From Botryococcus braunii (Eukaryota; Chlorophyta; Trebouxiophyceae): a stretch of 17,500 bases of DNA. Positions 1 through 6,881 of the stretch are shown in pieces. The stretch is taken from contig KV908395.1 in assembly GCA_002005505.1 (NCBI GenBank), forward strand, positions 112,501 to 130,000, in the 5' to 3' direction. The position numbers and the translations under genes are program-made. The first letter of the stretch is position 1. Each line of letters opens with the position of its first letter. The notes under the pieces were generated by a model, which made no database searches, was not told the DNA's origin, and saw only the letters and a program-made list of their open reading frames with translations.

Positions 1-192
1 GCCCTTTTTAAGCTCCATCATCATGGAAATTTTGGTGACATCTAAGCCAGGACAAGCTGTGGGCCAAGCCCGAGTTTGTTTTGTTTTTTCTGTTTTGGAA
101 GGGGGGGGGGTGGTTATTCTTTTATGTTTTAGGCTGGTTGGCCTCTTCCCCGGGGGAAAGGGGGGGGGGCCCTTTTTACGACCTCCCAACAT

Positions 193-211
193 GGAAGCCC
201 TAGAGGCTTCC
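193..211. other. Short perfect hairpin
   Basis: GGAAGCC (193-199) and GGCTTCC (205-211) form a perfect 7-bp stem with the 5-nt loop CTAGA inside the first tandem-repeat unit. The role is unknown and such a stem can arise by chance. Confidence 0.4.
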
Positions 212-307
212 TTGGGCCCAGCGAGAGGGGGTTTTTCCCCCCTTTCATTTCCCCCTCCGATGATAGAGCCTTGATGGCGTTCTCCAGGGCGGGACTGGCT
301 GTGGGCC

Positions 308-341
308 AAAATAGACAACTCAGGCCCGAGTTGTCTATTTT
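308..341. repeat. Perfect 14-bp hairpin in middle repeat copy
   Basis: The arm AAAATAGACAACTC (308-321) is the exact reverse complement of GAGTTGTCTATTTT (328-341), with the 6-nt loop AGGCCC. The first and third copies of the repeat core run directly from GTGGGC into AAGCCCGAGTT and lack the left arm. The left arm therefore looks like an extra insertion copied from the right arm. Confidence 0.7.
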
Positions 342-630
342 TGTTGTTTGGGGCGTCTTTAGTTTTGTTTTCCTAGTTTTTCCCTCTATTGGGGAGAAGT
401 AGGGGGGGGGTGGTTGTGTTGGTTGGTCCCTTTCCCCAATGGCAATGTGTTGCAACCTCCATCAGGGAAGCTTGGCGGCATTTTTCACGCGACGCAAATT
501 TTGGGTCAGGGCTAATAATATCGTCTTTAATATTGTATTTCCGATGGGACAGGGTTTTCATATCCGTCGACATCATGGAATCATTGGTTTCATCTTCCAA
601 GCCGGGACAAGCTGTGGGCAAAGCCCGAGT

Positions 631-689
631 TGTGTGTGCATGTGTGCGCGCGCGTGCGTGCGTGCGTGCGTGCGTGCGCGCGCGCGCGC

Positions 690-780
<91 letters not shown>
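631..780. repeat. (TG/CG)n alternating tract, Z-DNA-prone
   Basis: For 150 bases every odd position is a pyrimidine and every even position a purine without interruption. A mixed TG/CA/CG/TGCG section (631-about 695) leads into a pure (TG)n run to 780. It directly follows the third copy of the 5' repeat core (...CCCGAGTT). Alternating CG/TG sequence of this length is a classic substrate for left-handed Z-DNA and for length polymorphism. Confidence 0.9.
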
Positions 781-783
<3 letters not shown>

Positions 784-1083
784 ACTTAGTAAAATCTGTG
801 CGTTTTCTTTGTTGCTTTGGCTCCGAAGGAGATGTTAGCAGGTCCATAATTTGTATGGATGAATAAAGACCGCAAATGAACATCCACTGCCCGTCTCCGT
901 GACAGACACTTCATGATCAATGGGGTATGCTTACCATGATCAGAGGGCTCAGTTCCTCGACGACCACCATGGAGCCATAAGGAGTCGTTAGTGAAAAGTA
1001 GGAGAAGGCGCCGCACTGAATGTGAATGTGCCTCACTTGAGGTGGACATCACTGGCCCCAAATTATATTCCCCTTGAAAGGAT
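781..1083. other. Unassigned intergenic stretch
   Basis: About 300 bp of ordinary-complexity sequence lies between two simple repeats. The longest open frame is about 91 codons on the minus strand (786-1061) and shows no recognisable motif. I see no gene, RNA or transposon signature. Confidence 0.4.
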
Positions 1084-1195
1084 GAAAGGAAGGGGGGAAG
1101 GAAGGAAGAGAGGAAGGAAGAAAGAGGGAAGGAAGGAAGGAAGAGAGGAAGGAAGAAAGAGGGAAGGAAGGAAGGAAGAAGGAAGGAAGGAAAGA
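1084..1195 (+). repeat. Homopurine (GGAA)n tract
   Basis: There are 112 consecutive purines, built from GGAA and GAAA units with a run of six G near the start. A higher-order unit of about 35 bp is visible: the GAAGAGAGGAAGG context at about 1105 recurs at about 1140. Mirror-like homopurine sequence of this kind can form triplex (H-DNA) and expands easily. Translated frames in it are low-complexity artefacts. Confidence 0.9.
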
Positions 1196-1197
1196 TA

Positions 1198-1215
1198 TCT
1201 GTAATCGATTACAGA
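1198..1215. other. 18-bp perfect palindrome
   Basis: Positions 1198-1215 equal their own reverse complement, centred on ATCGAT. The palindrome abuts the end of the homopurine tract. It could be a dimeric protein-binding site or chance; nothing nearby settles it. Confidence 0.5.
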
Positions 1216-1602
1216 ACCAGCGAGATATGCTCTATATATGCTCTCTATTATAATTAGCTATATAGTGGCTGAAGCCTTGAAGGAAAAGTGGAATAAGGAA
1301 AATTGAAAGTCTCAGAAGAGACTTTTTCCTGAAGGGGTCCTTCTCAGGGTCGCTGTTGAGCAGGGATGGAACAAGGTCTTCTCGCCACAACAGCTCACCC
1401 GTTCTCCTCCAACCATCAGGGCACTGCCAGCATGGGCCACGTCCGCATCGGCATGATGCCGTCTGGAGTGTGAGGGACAACGGTCACACTTAAAGAAATG
1501 TGAATAGATCAGTCACAAGCACCCTGACGATGATGTCACGTGTCCAAATCGGCGTGCCCACGGGTATAGGGCCAAACCCAAATAAGGCTAACACAAGTCC
1601 GA
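1216..1602. other. Unassigned stretch, possible minus-strand ORF
   Basis: The stretch is unique-looking sequence between microsatellites. A minus-strand frame of 82 codons (1232-1480) contains a small cysteine cluster near its start (CRCGRGPCWQC) and a charged middle. I recognise no family, and it lacks supporting context such as splice sites or a promoter, so I do not call it a gene. Confidence 0.3.
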
Positions 1603-1617
1603 GTGCACGTGCGCGCG

Positions 1618-1673
<56 letters not shown>

Positions 1674-1711
1674 AAGAGAGAGAGAGAGAGAGACACACAC
1701 ACACACACACA

Positions 1712-1795
<84 letters not shown>

Positions 1796-1927
1796 GGGGG
1801 GAGGGGGAGGGGAGGGAGGGAGGGAGGGAGGGAGGGAGGGAGGGAGGGAGGGAGAGAGAGAGAGGGAGAGAGCGCGCGCGCGCGAGAGAGAGGGAAGGGG
1901 GGGGAGGGGGGGGGAGGAGGGAGGAGA
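1603..1927. repeat. Compound AC/GA/G/GGGA microsatellite
   Basis: In order: an alternating purine-pyrimidine run ending in (AC)n (1603-1672); a short (GA)n; a second (AC)n (about 1693-1712); then 160 unbroken purines (1713-1872) made of (GA)n, a run of 17 G (1785-1801), (GGGA)n and GA again. A short CG run (about 1872-1883) and more GA/G-rich sequence to about 1927 follow. The G run with the following GGG repeats is a strong G-quadruplex motif on the + strand. The long open frames across this tract on both strands are artefacts of the repeats. Confidence 0.9.
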
Positions 1928-2206
1928 GCTCATGATCCAACCAAGACCACAAGCAAACAAAAACGACAAAAACAACAACAAATACGAATCTGGCCCCTAG
2001 ATTCCGCGTCCCTGCATGACGAATTTGTGGTATGCGGTTAAGATAGGCTTCACTCTTTATATTAAATAAGGCAAAGAAACCCAAAAACAATAGCAAGAAA
2101 GCAAAGACCAAGTTCCAATCGACCCAAAGCGAACAAGAACGAACAGCCTAAGATACGACCAAAAACCAAAAAGACAGAAGACAAGAAAAGAGCCAAAGAT
2201 GATAAG
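1928..2206. other. A/C-rich left flank of copia element
   Basis: There is no gene here. The + strand is rich in AAC, CAA and AAGAC words. The sequence just right of the copia element (about 15968-16040) has the same AAAC-rich character, which fits a single pre-insertion locus split by the element. Confidence 0.4.
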
Positions 2207-2311
2207 TGTTATATTTTAGAAGATAGACATGTGCCTTTCCCTCAGGAGAGTAATAGTGGCCAGACCAGCTCTGATCGACAGGCGGGAACAATCCTTAGAA
2301 TGAGTAATAGG

Positions 2312-2335
2312 TGGCAGAACCTAGAAGTTCTGCCA
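2312..2335. other. Hairpin in copia LTR
   Basis: TGGCAGAAC (2312-2320) pairs perfectly with GTTCTGCCA (2327-2335) around the 6-nt loop CTAGAA. The same hairpin is unchanged in the 3' LTR (15346-15369). It lies about 110 bp upstream of the first TATA-like box, so it may belong to the U3 control region. Confidence 0.5.
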
Positions 2336-2434
2336 GAACCAATCTAGACCAATTTCACTTAGATTAGAGAGAATGAGGTAATCTGACACGGTTTGCTAGA
2401 AAGGATATATGTCGCCGGCTCGAAGGGACGAGGC

Positions 2435-2579
2435 ACTTGATTGGGACTATAAAGGCACTTCGGGTGTTTGTCTCTTAACAGTTGCCAGTCAAGTCATCAC
2501 ACACAGTCGCCACTGCTTGTTTCTCGACATACAACAAGAGTGCCGCCGGACTAAACACCCTCGTGCCGGGTCATACAGG
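2435..2579 (+). promoter_or_regulatory. LTR promoter-like block, copy 1
   Basis: This 145-bp block begins ACTTGATTGGGAC followed by TATAAAGG (TATA-like box at 2448-2454) and ends TCATACAGG. It is repeated 330 bp downstream with a single difference (CTCTTAAC against CTGTTAAC). In the 3' LTR it lies at 15469-15613. A TATA box with its leader is what a U3/R junction looks like, so this is probably one of two alternative transcription starts. Its last bases, CAG followed by GTAAAC, also resemble a 5' splice site. Confidence 0.55.
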
Positions 2580-2764
2580 TAAACTGATGTTGCAACACTG
2601 AATGCACAGGAACAATGGATTAGGAAGAGGTCTAGATAATGTGTATTAAGAGAGTGCTAATGTTTTAGCTCATCGGACACTGGTAATACAGACTATCGGT
2701 AGTTACGTAGATGGAGTAGTTTGAATTACTGAGTGATGAGAGAGAACAGTAAGCATTGTAATAG
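2579..2764 (+). other. GT...AG spacer between LTR blocks
   Basis: The 186-nt spacer between the two repeated blocks begins GTAAAC after CAG and ends TAATAG. Its limits therefore coincide with intron-type dinucleotides. It contains a GCTAAT branch-point-like word near 2656. Splicing is only a hypothesis; a plain tandem duplication of a 330-bp unit would give the same arrangement. Confidence 0.3.
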
Positions 2765-2909
2765 ACTTGATTGGGACTATAAAGGCACTTCGGGTGTTTG
2801 TCTGTTAACAGTTGCCAGTCAAGTCATCACACACAGTCGCCACTGCTTGTTTCTCGACATACAACAAGAGTGCCGCCGGACTAAACACCCTCGTGCCGGG
2901 TCATACAGG
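2765..2909 (+). promoter_or_regulatory. LTR promoter-like block, copy 2
   Basis: This is the second copy of the 145-bp block, with its TATA-like box at 2778-2784, ending 24 bp before the LTR end. In the 3' LTR it lies at 15799-15943. It sits much closer to the internal region than copy 1. Transcription from here would give a very short R/U5 unless the start used for replication is in copy 1. Confidence 0.5.
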
Positions 2910-2933
2910 AGATGCCAAGCTCATAAGTTTACA

Positions 2934-2947
2934 GGTCATGGGCCCAC
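2934..2947 (+). other. Copia primer-binding site, half-tRNA type
   Basis: GGTCATGGGCCCAC directly follows the LTR. Established knowledge: the anticodon arm of plant-type initiator tRNA-Met reads GTGGGCCCATAACC, whose reverse complement is GGTTATGGGCCCAC. The site matches this at 13 of 14 positions (C for T at position 4). It does not match the tRNA 3' end (TGGTATC...) used by most plant copia elements. This is the arrangement of elements primed by a cleaved initiator tRNA, as in Drosophila copia. Confidence 0.75.
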
Positions 2948-3026
2948 AAACTCGTAAGCTGGGCAAGTAAGATGTATGACTCGAGTGTCATAATCGACTA
3001 CGGCGCGAACGAGGAAGACCGGAAGA

Positions 3027-3524
3027 ATGTCAACTGGATACACAGGACCTGTGCGAGGACCTTCACCTCCACCACCTACATATAACGCAAGAAGAAAGGC
3101 TGGTGGCGAGATAGGACCAAGGACGGCTGAAGAACGAGCATTTATCATAAAAGACTTCGTCACCCGCGCATACGGACAGGGCAGACTTACTCCTCCCCAG
3201 TGGTTCAAGCTGCGTTTCCCCATCTACCCAGCCTATAAATTCACCGAGTGGGAGTGCTCATTCATTAACGGAGATCCATGCTTTGTAACACGGTCGCTGT
3301 TCGAGCGATATCTACAGCATATTGGAGGCCCCGACAAGGAGGGATTCTGGGCAGAGAGAGCAGCATACTCAGCTGTGGAGACGGCACTAGCATCATTGGA
3401 CGAGGAGTTTCTTGATTCGCTTGTGGGCAGTATAAAGGGATGTAGCCCAGAAGAGTGGCTAACAGAGTCAGACAGCGAGGACGAAGACGGAGACTCCCGA
3501 CTCTCAGAGAGGAGCGACGACTGA
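3027..3524 (+). CDS. Extra ORF upstream of copia gag, function unknown
   Basis: This is a 165-residue open frame starting at an ATG with A at -3 and ending in TGA. It is absent from standard copia elements, in which gag follows the leader directly. The predicted protein has a proline-rich N-terminus (about 8-19), a central part rich in aromatic residues (WFKLRFPIYPAYKF at about 60-73, then WECSF), a helical-looking acidic part, and a strongly acidic Ser/Asp/Glu tail (about 145-165). I recognise no domain. The TGA lies 14 nt before the ATG of gag (3539), and the frames overlap in a -1 relation from 3455, so reinitiation or frameshifting could couple them. Short upstream ATGs at 2938, 2972 and 2976 precede it. 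It could also be a detached N-terminal extension of Gag. Confidence 0.55.
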   Translation: MSTGYTGPVRGPSPPPPTYNARRKAGGEIGPRTAEERAFIIKDFVTRAYGQGRLTPPQWFKLRFPIYPAYKFTEWECSFINGDPCFVTRSLFERYLQHIGGPDKEGFWAERAAYSAVETALASLDEEFLDSLVGSIKGCSPEEWLTESDSEDEDGDSRLSERSDD

Positions 3525-3538
3525 TCAATCCCGTCAGA

Positions 3539-4834
3539 ATGAAGAAGAAGGGTTCAAGTACCTCTGAGGCATCAAAGTTAGTTAGCGAACAGGCTACATC
3601 AACGCCTACCAGAGAACCCTGTACCCCCAGCACATCCAGAGGAGAAGGAGACACCCTGCCCAAGGTCATTGCCACCCAGGTCAAGGTTCATGTGAAACTA
3701 CAGGCTAAAGGTCAGAACTTCAAAGTGTGGAATAATGCTTTCATTGCAGCAAATGACTCAAAAGGCTCATTGCCTGCTGTTCAGGAAGCCATGCCTGGTA
3801 CTACCCACGATGCTGCTGCCTTGCTCCTGCTGCATGAATCAGTCCCGGAAGACTGGCTGGGAGAAGTGTCTAGCAAACCTTCTGCGTATGATGCATATGT
3901 CCATATTTGCAAGAAATTCACGGGAGGAGGCAATGTTCAGGCCAATGCAGACTGGCTAAAGGAGATGTCTAAAGGCATGAGACAGAGGGAAACAATATCT
4001 CGGTATGTAAACCGGATGATCAATCTCAAGAATTGTCTGAAAAACAATGGTCATGATCTGCTGGACGGACATGTGGCAACTCAGATTGTGCAAGGACTGC
4101 CTGCTGCTGCAAACACGCCAGGACTGCTGCCCACTGCTGTTGCCCATCCCTTGGACCAACTGGCAGATCGCATCTCTACCACAGCTGAGGCAATGGGTTA
4201 CAACGATGATGGAGACCAGCCAGCAGTGGTCATGATGGCAGAGCCAGCTCCAGTTGCTGCAGTTCCTGCTCCTGCTGCATGTGTGGTGACCCAGCCCAGG
4301 CAGCCAGCTGACACAGAGTCCAAGGTGGAGATACGTGGGACATGCAACTACTGCCATAAAAAGGGACACTTCTGGCGAGACTGCCGCAGGAGACAGAGGG
4401 ACGCAGAGACGCAGAGGAACGTGGTGGCAGCACTGCAGCAACTGGCGGGCATGTGGCCTCAAGGGCAGCTCCCTGGAGGACTTCAGCCTCCTGCAGCAGT
4501 CCAGCATGCATTCCCTGGAGCTGGAGCTTTCCCACTGCTGCATCCACCACCAGGCCCACCTTCTCCTCCAACAGAAGGTATGCCATATGTGGTGTCCTAC
4601 AATGTGCTGGATTCAAGTAACGGGAAAAAGTCCAAACAGTCCTGGCTAGTAGACAGTGGAGCGTCAGTACATCTTGTCAACAACCTGTCATTACTGCATG
4701 CTCCCACAGTACATGCCACACCCATCCCACTGCAGCCGGCTACCTCAGATGCTACAGGAGGAATTATTGCCACAGGATCAGTATGCCTTTTGACCCAGCA
4801 GAGCATCCCACTGTGGCTGCATCATGTTCAGTGT
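3539..4834 (+). pseudogene. gag-pro: Copia Gag and protease, cut by gypsy insertion
   Basis: The frame is open from 3455, but the natural start is the ATG at 3539 (A at -3; the product begins MKKKGSS), after which the Gag fold appears. About 435 codons precede the insertion. In order: the capsid-like region typical of copia Gag (UBN2 type, with the YDAYVHICKKF and MINLKNCL segments, about 3880-4120); an Ala/Pro/Gln-rich linker; one CCHC zinc knuckle CX2CX4HX4C (4343-4384); a Pro-rich linker; and the aspartic protease motif DSGAS (catalytic Asp 4652-4654). The frame runs into the gypsy LTR and stops at 4882, adding 16 foreign residues. The natural continuation is at 11235 in the same phase. 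Gag packages the RNA; the protease would cut the polyprotein. Confidence 0.9.
4830..4834. repeat. Target duplication, left copy (AGTGT)
   Basis: AGTGT immediately precedes the gypsy LTR here and recurs immediately after the other gypsy LTR at 11230-11234. A 5-bp duplication is the normal signature of gypsy integration. Confidence 0.9.
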
Positions 4835-5036
4835 TATAGTGGCAAAGGAAGAGAGAGAGAGACGAGACACCAGTCAGGTTAGAGCATTCAGCGGAATCTG
4901 TTACAAGCCGGTCAGCACCGGGACTTTCTTCGACGCCAAGACGCGTGCCACTTTCCAGAACCTTCATTTCAGGACCCGGCAGCTTCATGCCCAAAATCCT
5001 ACACATTTCAGGACCTGGCAGCTTCCTGCCGTTACA
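4835..5036 (-). repeat. Gypsy 3' LTR
   Basis: This 202-bp LTR reads TGTAACGG...CCACTATA on the minus strand, so its ends are TG and TA rather than TG and CA. It contains two copies, 39 bp apart, of a segment with the hairpin-forming core GGCAG-CTTC-CTGCC (the left core has one change here), and a short GA run. It differs from the other LTR at two sites (near 4928 and 4987). Confidence 0.93.
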
Positions 5037-5051
5037 ACTTCCCCCTCCCCT
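5037..5051 (-). other. Gypsy polypurine tract
   Basis: On the minus strand AGGGGAGGGGGAAGT directly abuts the TGTAAC start of the 3' LTR. This is the normal position and composition of the plus-strand DNA primer of an LTR retrotransposon. Confidence 0.85.
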
Positions 5052-5461
5052 ACATGGGAGCGTCCTCGCTCACATCAGAGCAGTCATCACGAGCAAGACT
5101 CTGTAAGGTAAGAGTTCTTCAAGCAGTGTACTGTAGTCTACACTCAAGCAACAATTTATTGTACACATATAGCTTAGGCGACAAATTTGTTGAGCCTCCA
5201 ATGGTGAGGTACGCCAGGGTACGTCAGTGAGCTTTGTTCATCATCATTCATTGCTTGAAATTGTCATGGCGGGCTTCAAAGTGGATCGATGATCTACACT
5301 TAACATCATGCGCGCGCGATACAGCTCACCGTACTGAACTTCCCACTTGTATAACAACGGGGTGACACGCGGGGAGCAACTAAGCCCTTCTCCCTTCCCC
5401 CGGCGGGCAGCCATGCTGTACCCGCAACAAACAAGTGCAGGAACAGATCGCCTCTCCGTGT
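5052..5461 (-). other. Gypsy 3' noncoding region
   Basis: About 410 bp lie between the last chromodomain-frame stop and the polypurine tract. No conserved frame is seen. It contains a short CG/CA alternating run near 5310 and is otherwise unremarkable. Confidence 0.55.
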
Positions 5462-5682
5462 CTAAGTCCGCCTCTTCTTAGGCGCAGTATTCGTAGTTGC
5501 TGAGGCATGCGCATTACTTCGCTTCTTAGTACCGTTGCCTGCAGCCGCGACACCTTGCGTGCGCTTCCTTGTTCCCACCTTCTCATTGAGAGCGCGACCA
5601 GCCCAGTACTCCTGGACAACCTCTTGGGCATGTTCTATTAATCCTGCGTCTGGTTCCCATGAGTTACGCTCAGGCCCGTAGC
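5462..5682 (-). pseudogene. Gypsy chromodomain C-terminal half and basic tail
   Basis: After a one-base frame change the minus-strand frame reads the rest of a chromodomain (GYGPERNSWEPDAGL, then HAQEVVQEYW) and a Lys/Arg-rich tail ending KKRRT. The stop is TAG at 5462-5464. Chromodomains of this family guide integration by binding modified histones. The tail carries two basic clusters and resembles a bipartite nuclear localisation signal. Comparing WKA/TG in the upstream frame with KMEGYG here, a typical chromodomain would read WKGYG, so one G appears to be missing near 5682-5684. A sequencing error in the short G run is also possible. Confidence 0.8.
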
Positions 5683-6881
5683 CTTCCATTTTACCAAGTA
5701 TTCTTTCTTCGGCGCATGGTGCGAAGCCTTCTTCTCTCGATGCATCAAAATACACTCCACCTCGTATTCCCAATCACCATCAATCCAATCTGGCGGAGGT
5801 GAGGGAGCCACATTGACACCCTTATGATATGGCTTCAACAGCGACACATGAAACACATTGTGAATGGTGTATTCATCAGGCAACTCCAGCCTATATGCAA
5901 CAGCGCCAATTCTAGCCAAAATCTTGAATGGCCCAATGAAACGAGGCAAAAACTTCTTGGTGCCAGGATGCTTCCAACGAATATTCTTAGTGGACAAGAG
6001 TACTTCTTGCCCAACTTCATACTCAACATGTCTGCGCCCCTGGTTAGCATAAGTGCGCTGCCTATCTTGTGCCTCAATCAGGTTGCGCTTCACTAACGCG
6101 AGATCATCATGCAACTTTATAGCAAATCTTTTAGCCGACGGAAAAGTGGTCCCAGAAATCACTGCAAACGGCTCAATAGGATCCTCCCCATACACCAACC
6201 GGAATGGAGTTGTGCGAACGGATTCTTGATAAGCATTGTTATAAGCGAATTGTGCGGCTGGCACATGCACATCCCAATCATGTTGTGTAGGACTAACATA
6301 ATGCCGCAACATGTCTTCCACAATGCGATTCACACGCTCAGTTTGGCCATCAGTCTGTGGATGATAAGCCGTTGAAAAGACAGACCTCGTGCCCAAAATT
6401 TTAAACAACGCTTTAGTGAAGGCACTCGTGAACACCGTTCCGCGATCAGTCAACACCTCTTCAGGCATACCGTGCAGCTTAAACACACGATCCACAAACA
6501 CATCAGCAAGACCTTCAGCAGACAGCTGATCAGTTGTTGGGATGAAATGCGCATATTTAGACAGTCGGTCCACAACCACAAGGATAGCATCATTCCCGTT
6601 CACCGTTTTGGGTAAGTCAGTAATAAAATCCATGGAGATGCTTTCCCACCTTCGTGAAGGAATTGGTAGAGGCTGCAGCAGACCAGCTGGCAGTGAGGTA
6701 TCCACCTTGTTGCGCTGGCACGCATCGCAAACGCGAAGAAAATCTTCAACACCTTCCCTCAGCTTCGGCCACCAAAAATACCGTTGTATTTTCTCCAAGA
6801 TTTTAGTCCGGCCCACATGGCCAGCCTGTGGCACTTCATGGTTTTCTTTGAGACGTGGCTTCTTTGAGCTCTTTATCTTTA
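5638..6881 (-). pseudogene. int: Gypsy integrase with N-terminal half of chromodomain
   Basis: The minus-strand frame begins inside the linker after a frameshift; recognisable sequence starts at KENHEVPQAGH. In order: the HHCC zinc-binding region (His in NHEV and AGH, then CDACQ); the catalytic core with all three acidic residues present, Asp 6628-6630 (MDFITDLPK), Asp 6445-6447 (LTDRGT) and Glu 6337-6339 (TDGQTERVNR); a GPF/Y-type module (PRFIGPFKI); the HNVFHVSLLKPY segment; and the start of the chromodomain (WEYEVECIL, YLVKWK). The product inserts element cDNA into chromosomal DNA. Translation leaves the chromodomain frame near 5683 and stops at 5638-5640. The catalytic core looks intact, in contrast to the copia integrase in this window. 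Confidence 0.92.

Larger units (their letters stand above)
1..630. repeat. Diverged tandem repeat array with G runs
   Basis: Three related copies of a core reading roughly ACAAGCTGTGGGC then GCCCGAGTT occur at about 48-75, 290-335 and 605-631, so the spacing is about 250 to 305 bp. Between the cores the copies share landmarks in the same order: a run of 8 to 10 G followed by TGGTT (101-115 and about 401-415), a CCCC/TTCCCC block, and an ACCTCC...GGAAGC block (about 181-199 and 456-472). The copies are too diverged to be a young satellite. The middle copy carries an extra segment forming a perfect hairpin (308-341). No coding capacity is convincing; the ORFs here are low-complexity. It could be a satellite, or tandem tails of an unidentified mobile element. 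Confidence 0.55.
2207..2933 (+). repeat. Copia 5' LTR
   Basis: The 727-bp repeat starts TGTTATATTTTAG and ends AAGTTTACA. It matches 15241-15967 base for base except for about 10 substitutions. It contains a 9-bp stem hairpin (2312-2335) and two nearly identical 145-bp blocks (2435-2579 and 2765-2909), each carrying a TATAAAG box. It is directly followed by the primer-binding site. Confidence 0.95.

Noticed and set aside
389..883. Long open frames on both strands across the TG/CG repeat
   Set aside because: The translated products are Cys-Val or His-Thr dipeptide runs generated by the dinucleotide repeat, with no unique domain.
1490..2111. Open frames of 110-190 codons with Ser-Leu or Arg-Glu runs
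   Set aside because: They are produced by the AC/GA/GGGA microsatellite; simple repeats with few stops give such frames on both strands.
2733..2957. Open frame in the copia 5' LTR, repeated at 15767-16111
   Set aside because: It lies across LTR promoter-like and leader sequence; the two copies are open simply because the LTRs are duplicates, and the frames end differently in the flanks.
3956..4543. 195-codon minus-strand frame opposite copia gag
   Set aside because: It is a shadow of the gag frame, with no motif, and gag has clear domain evidence.
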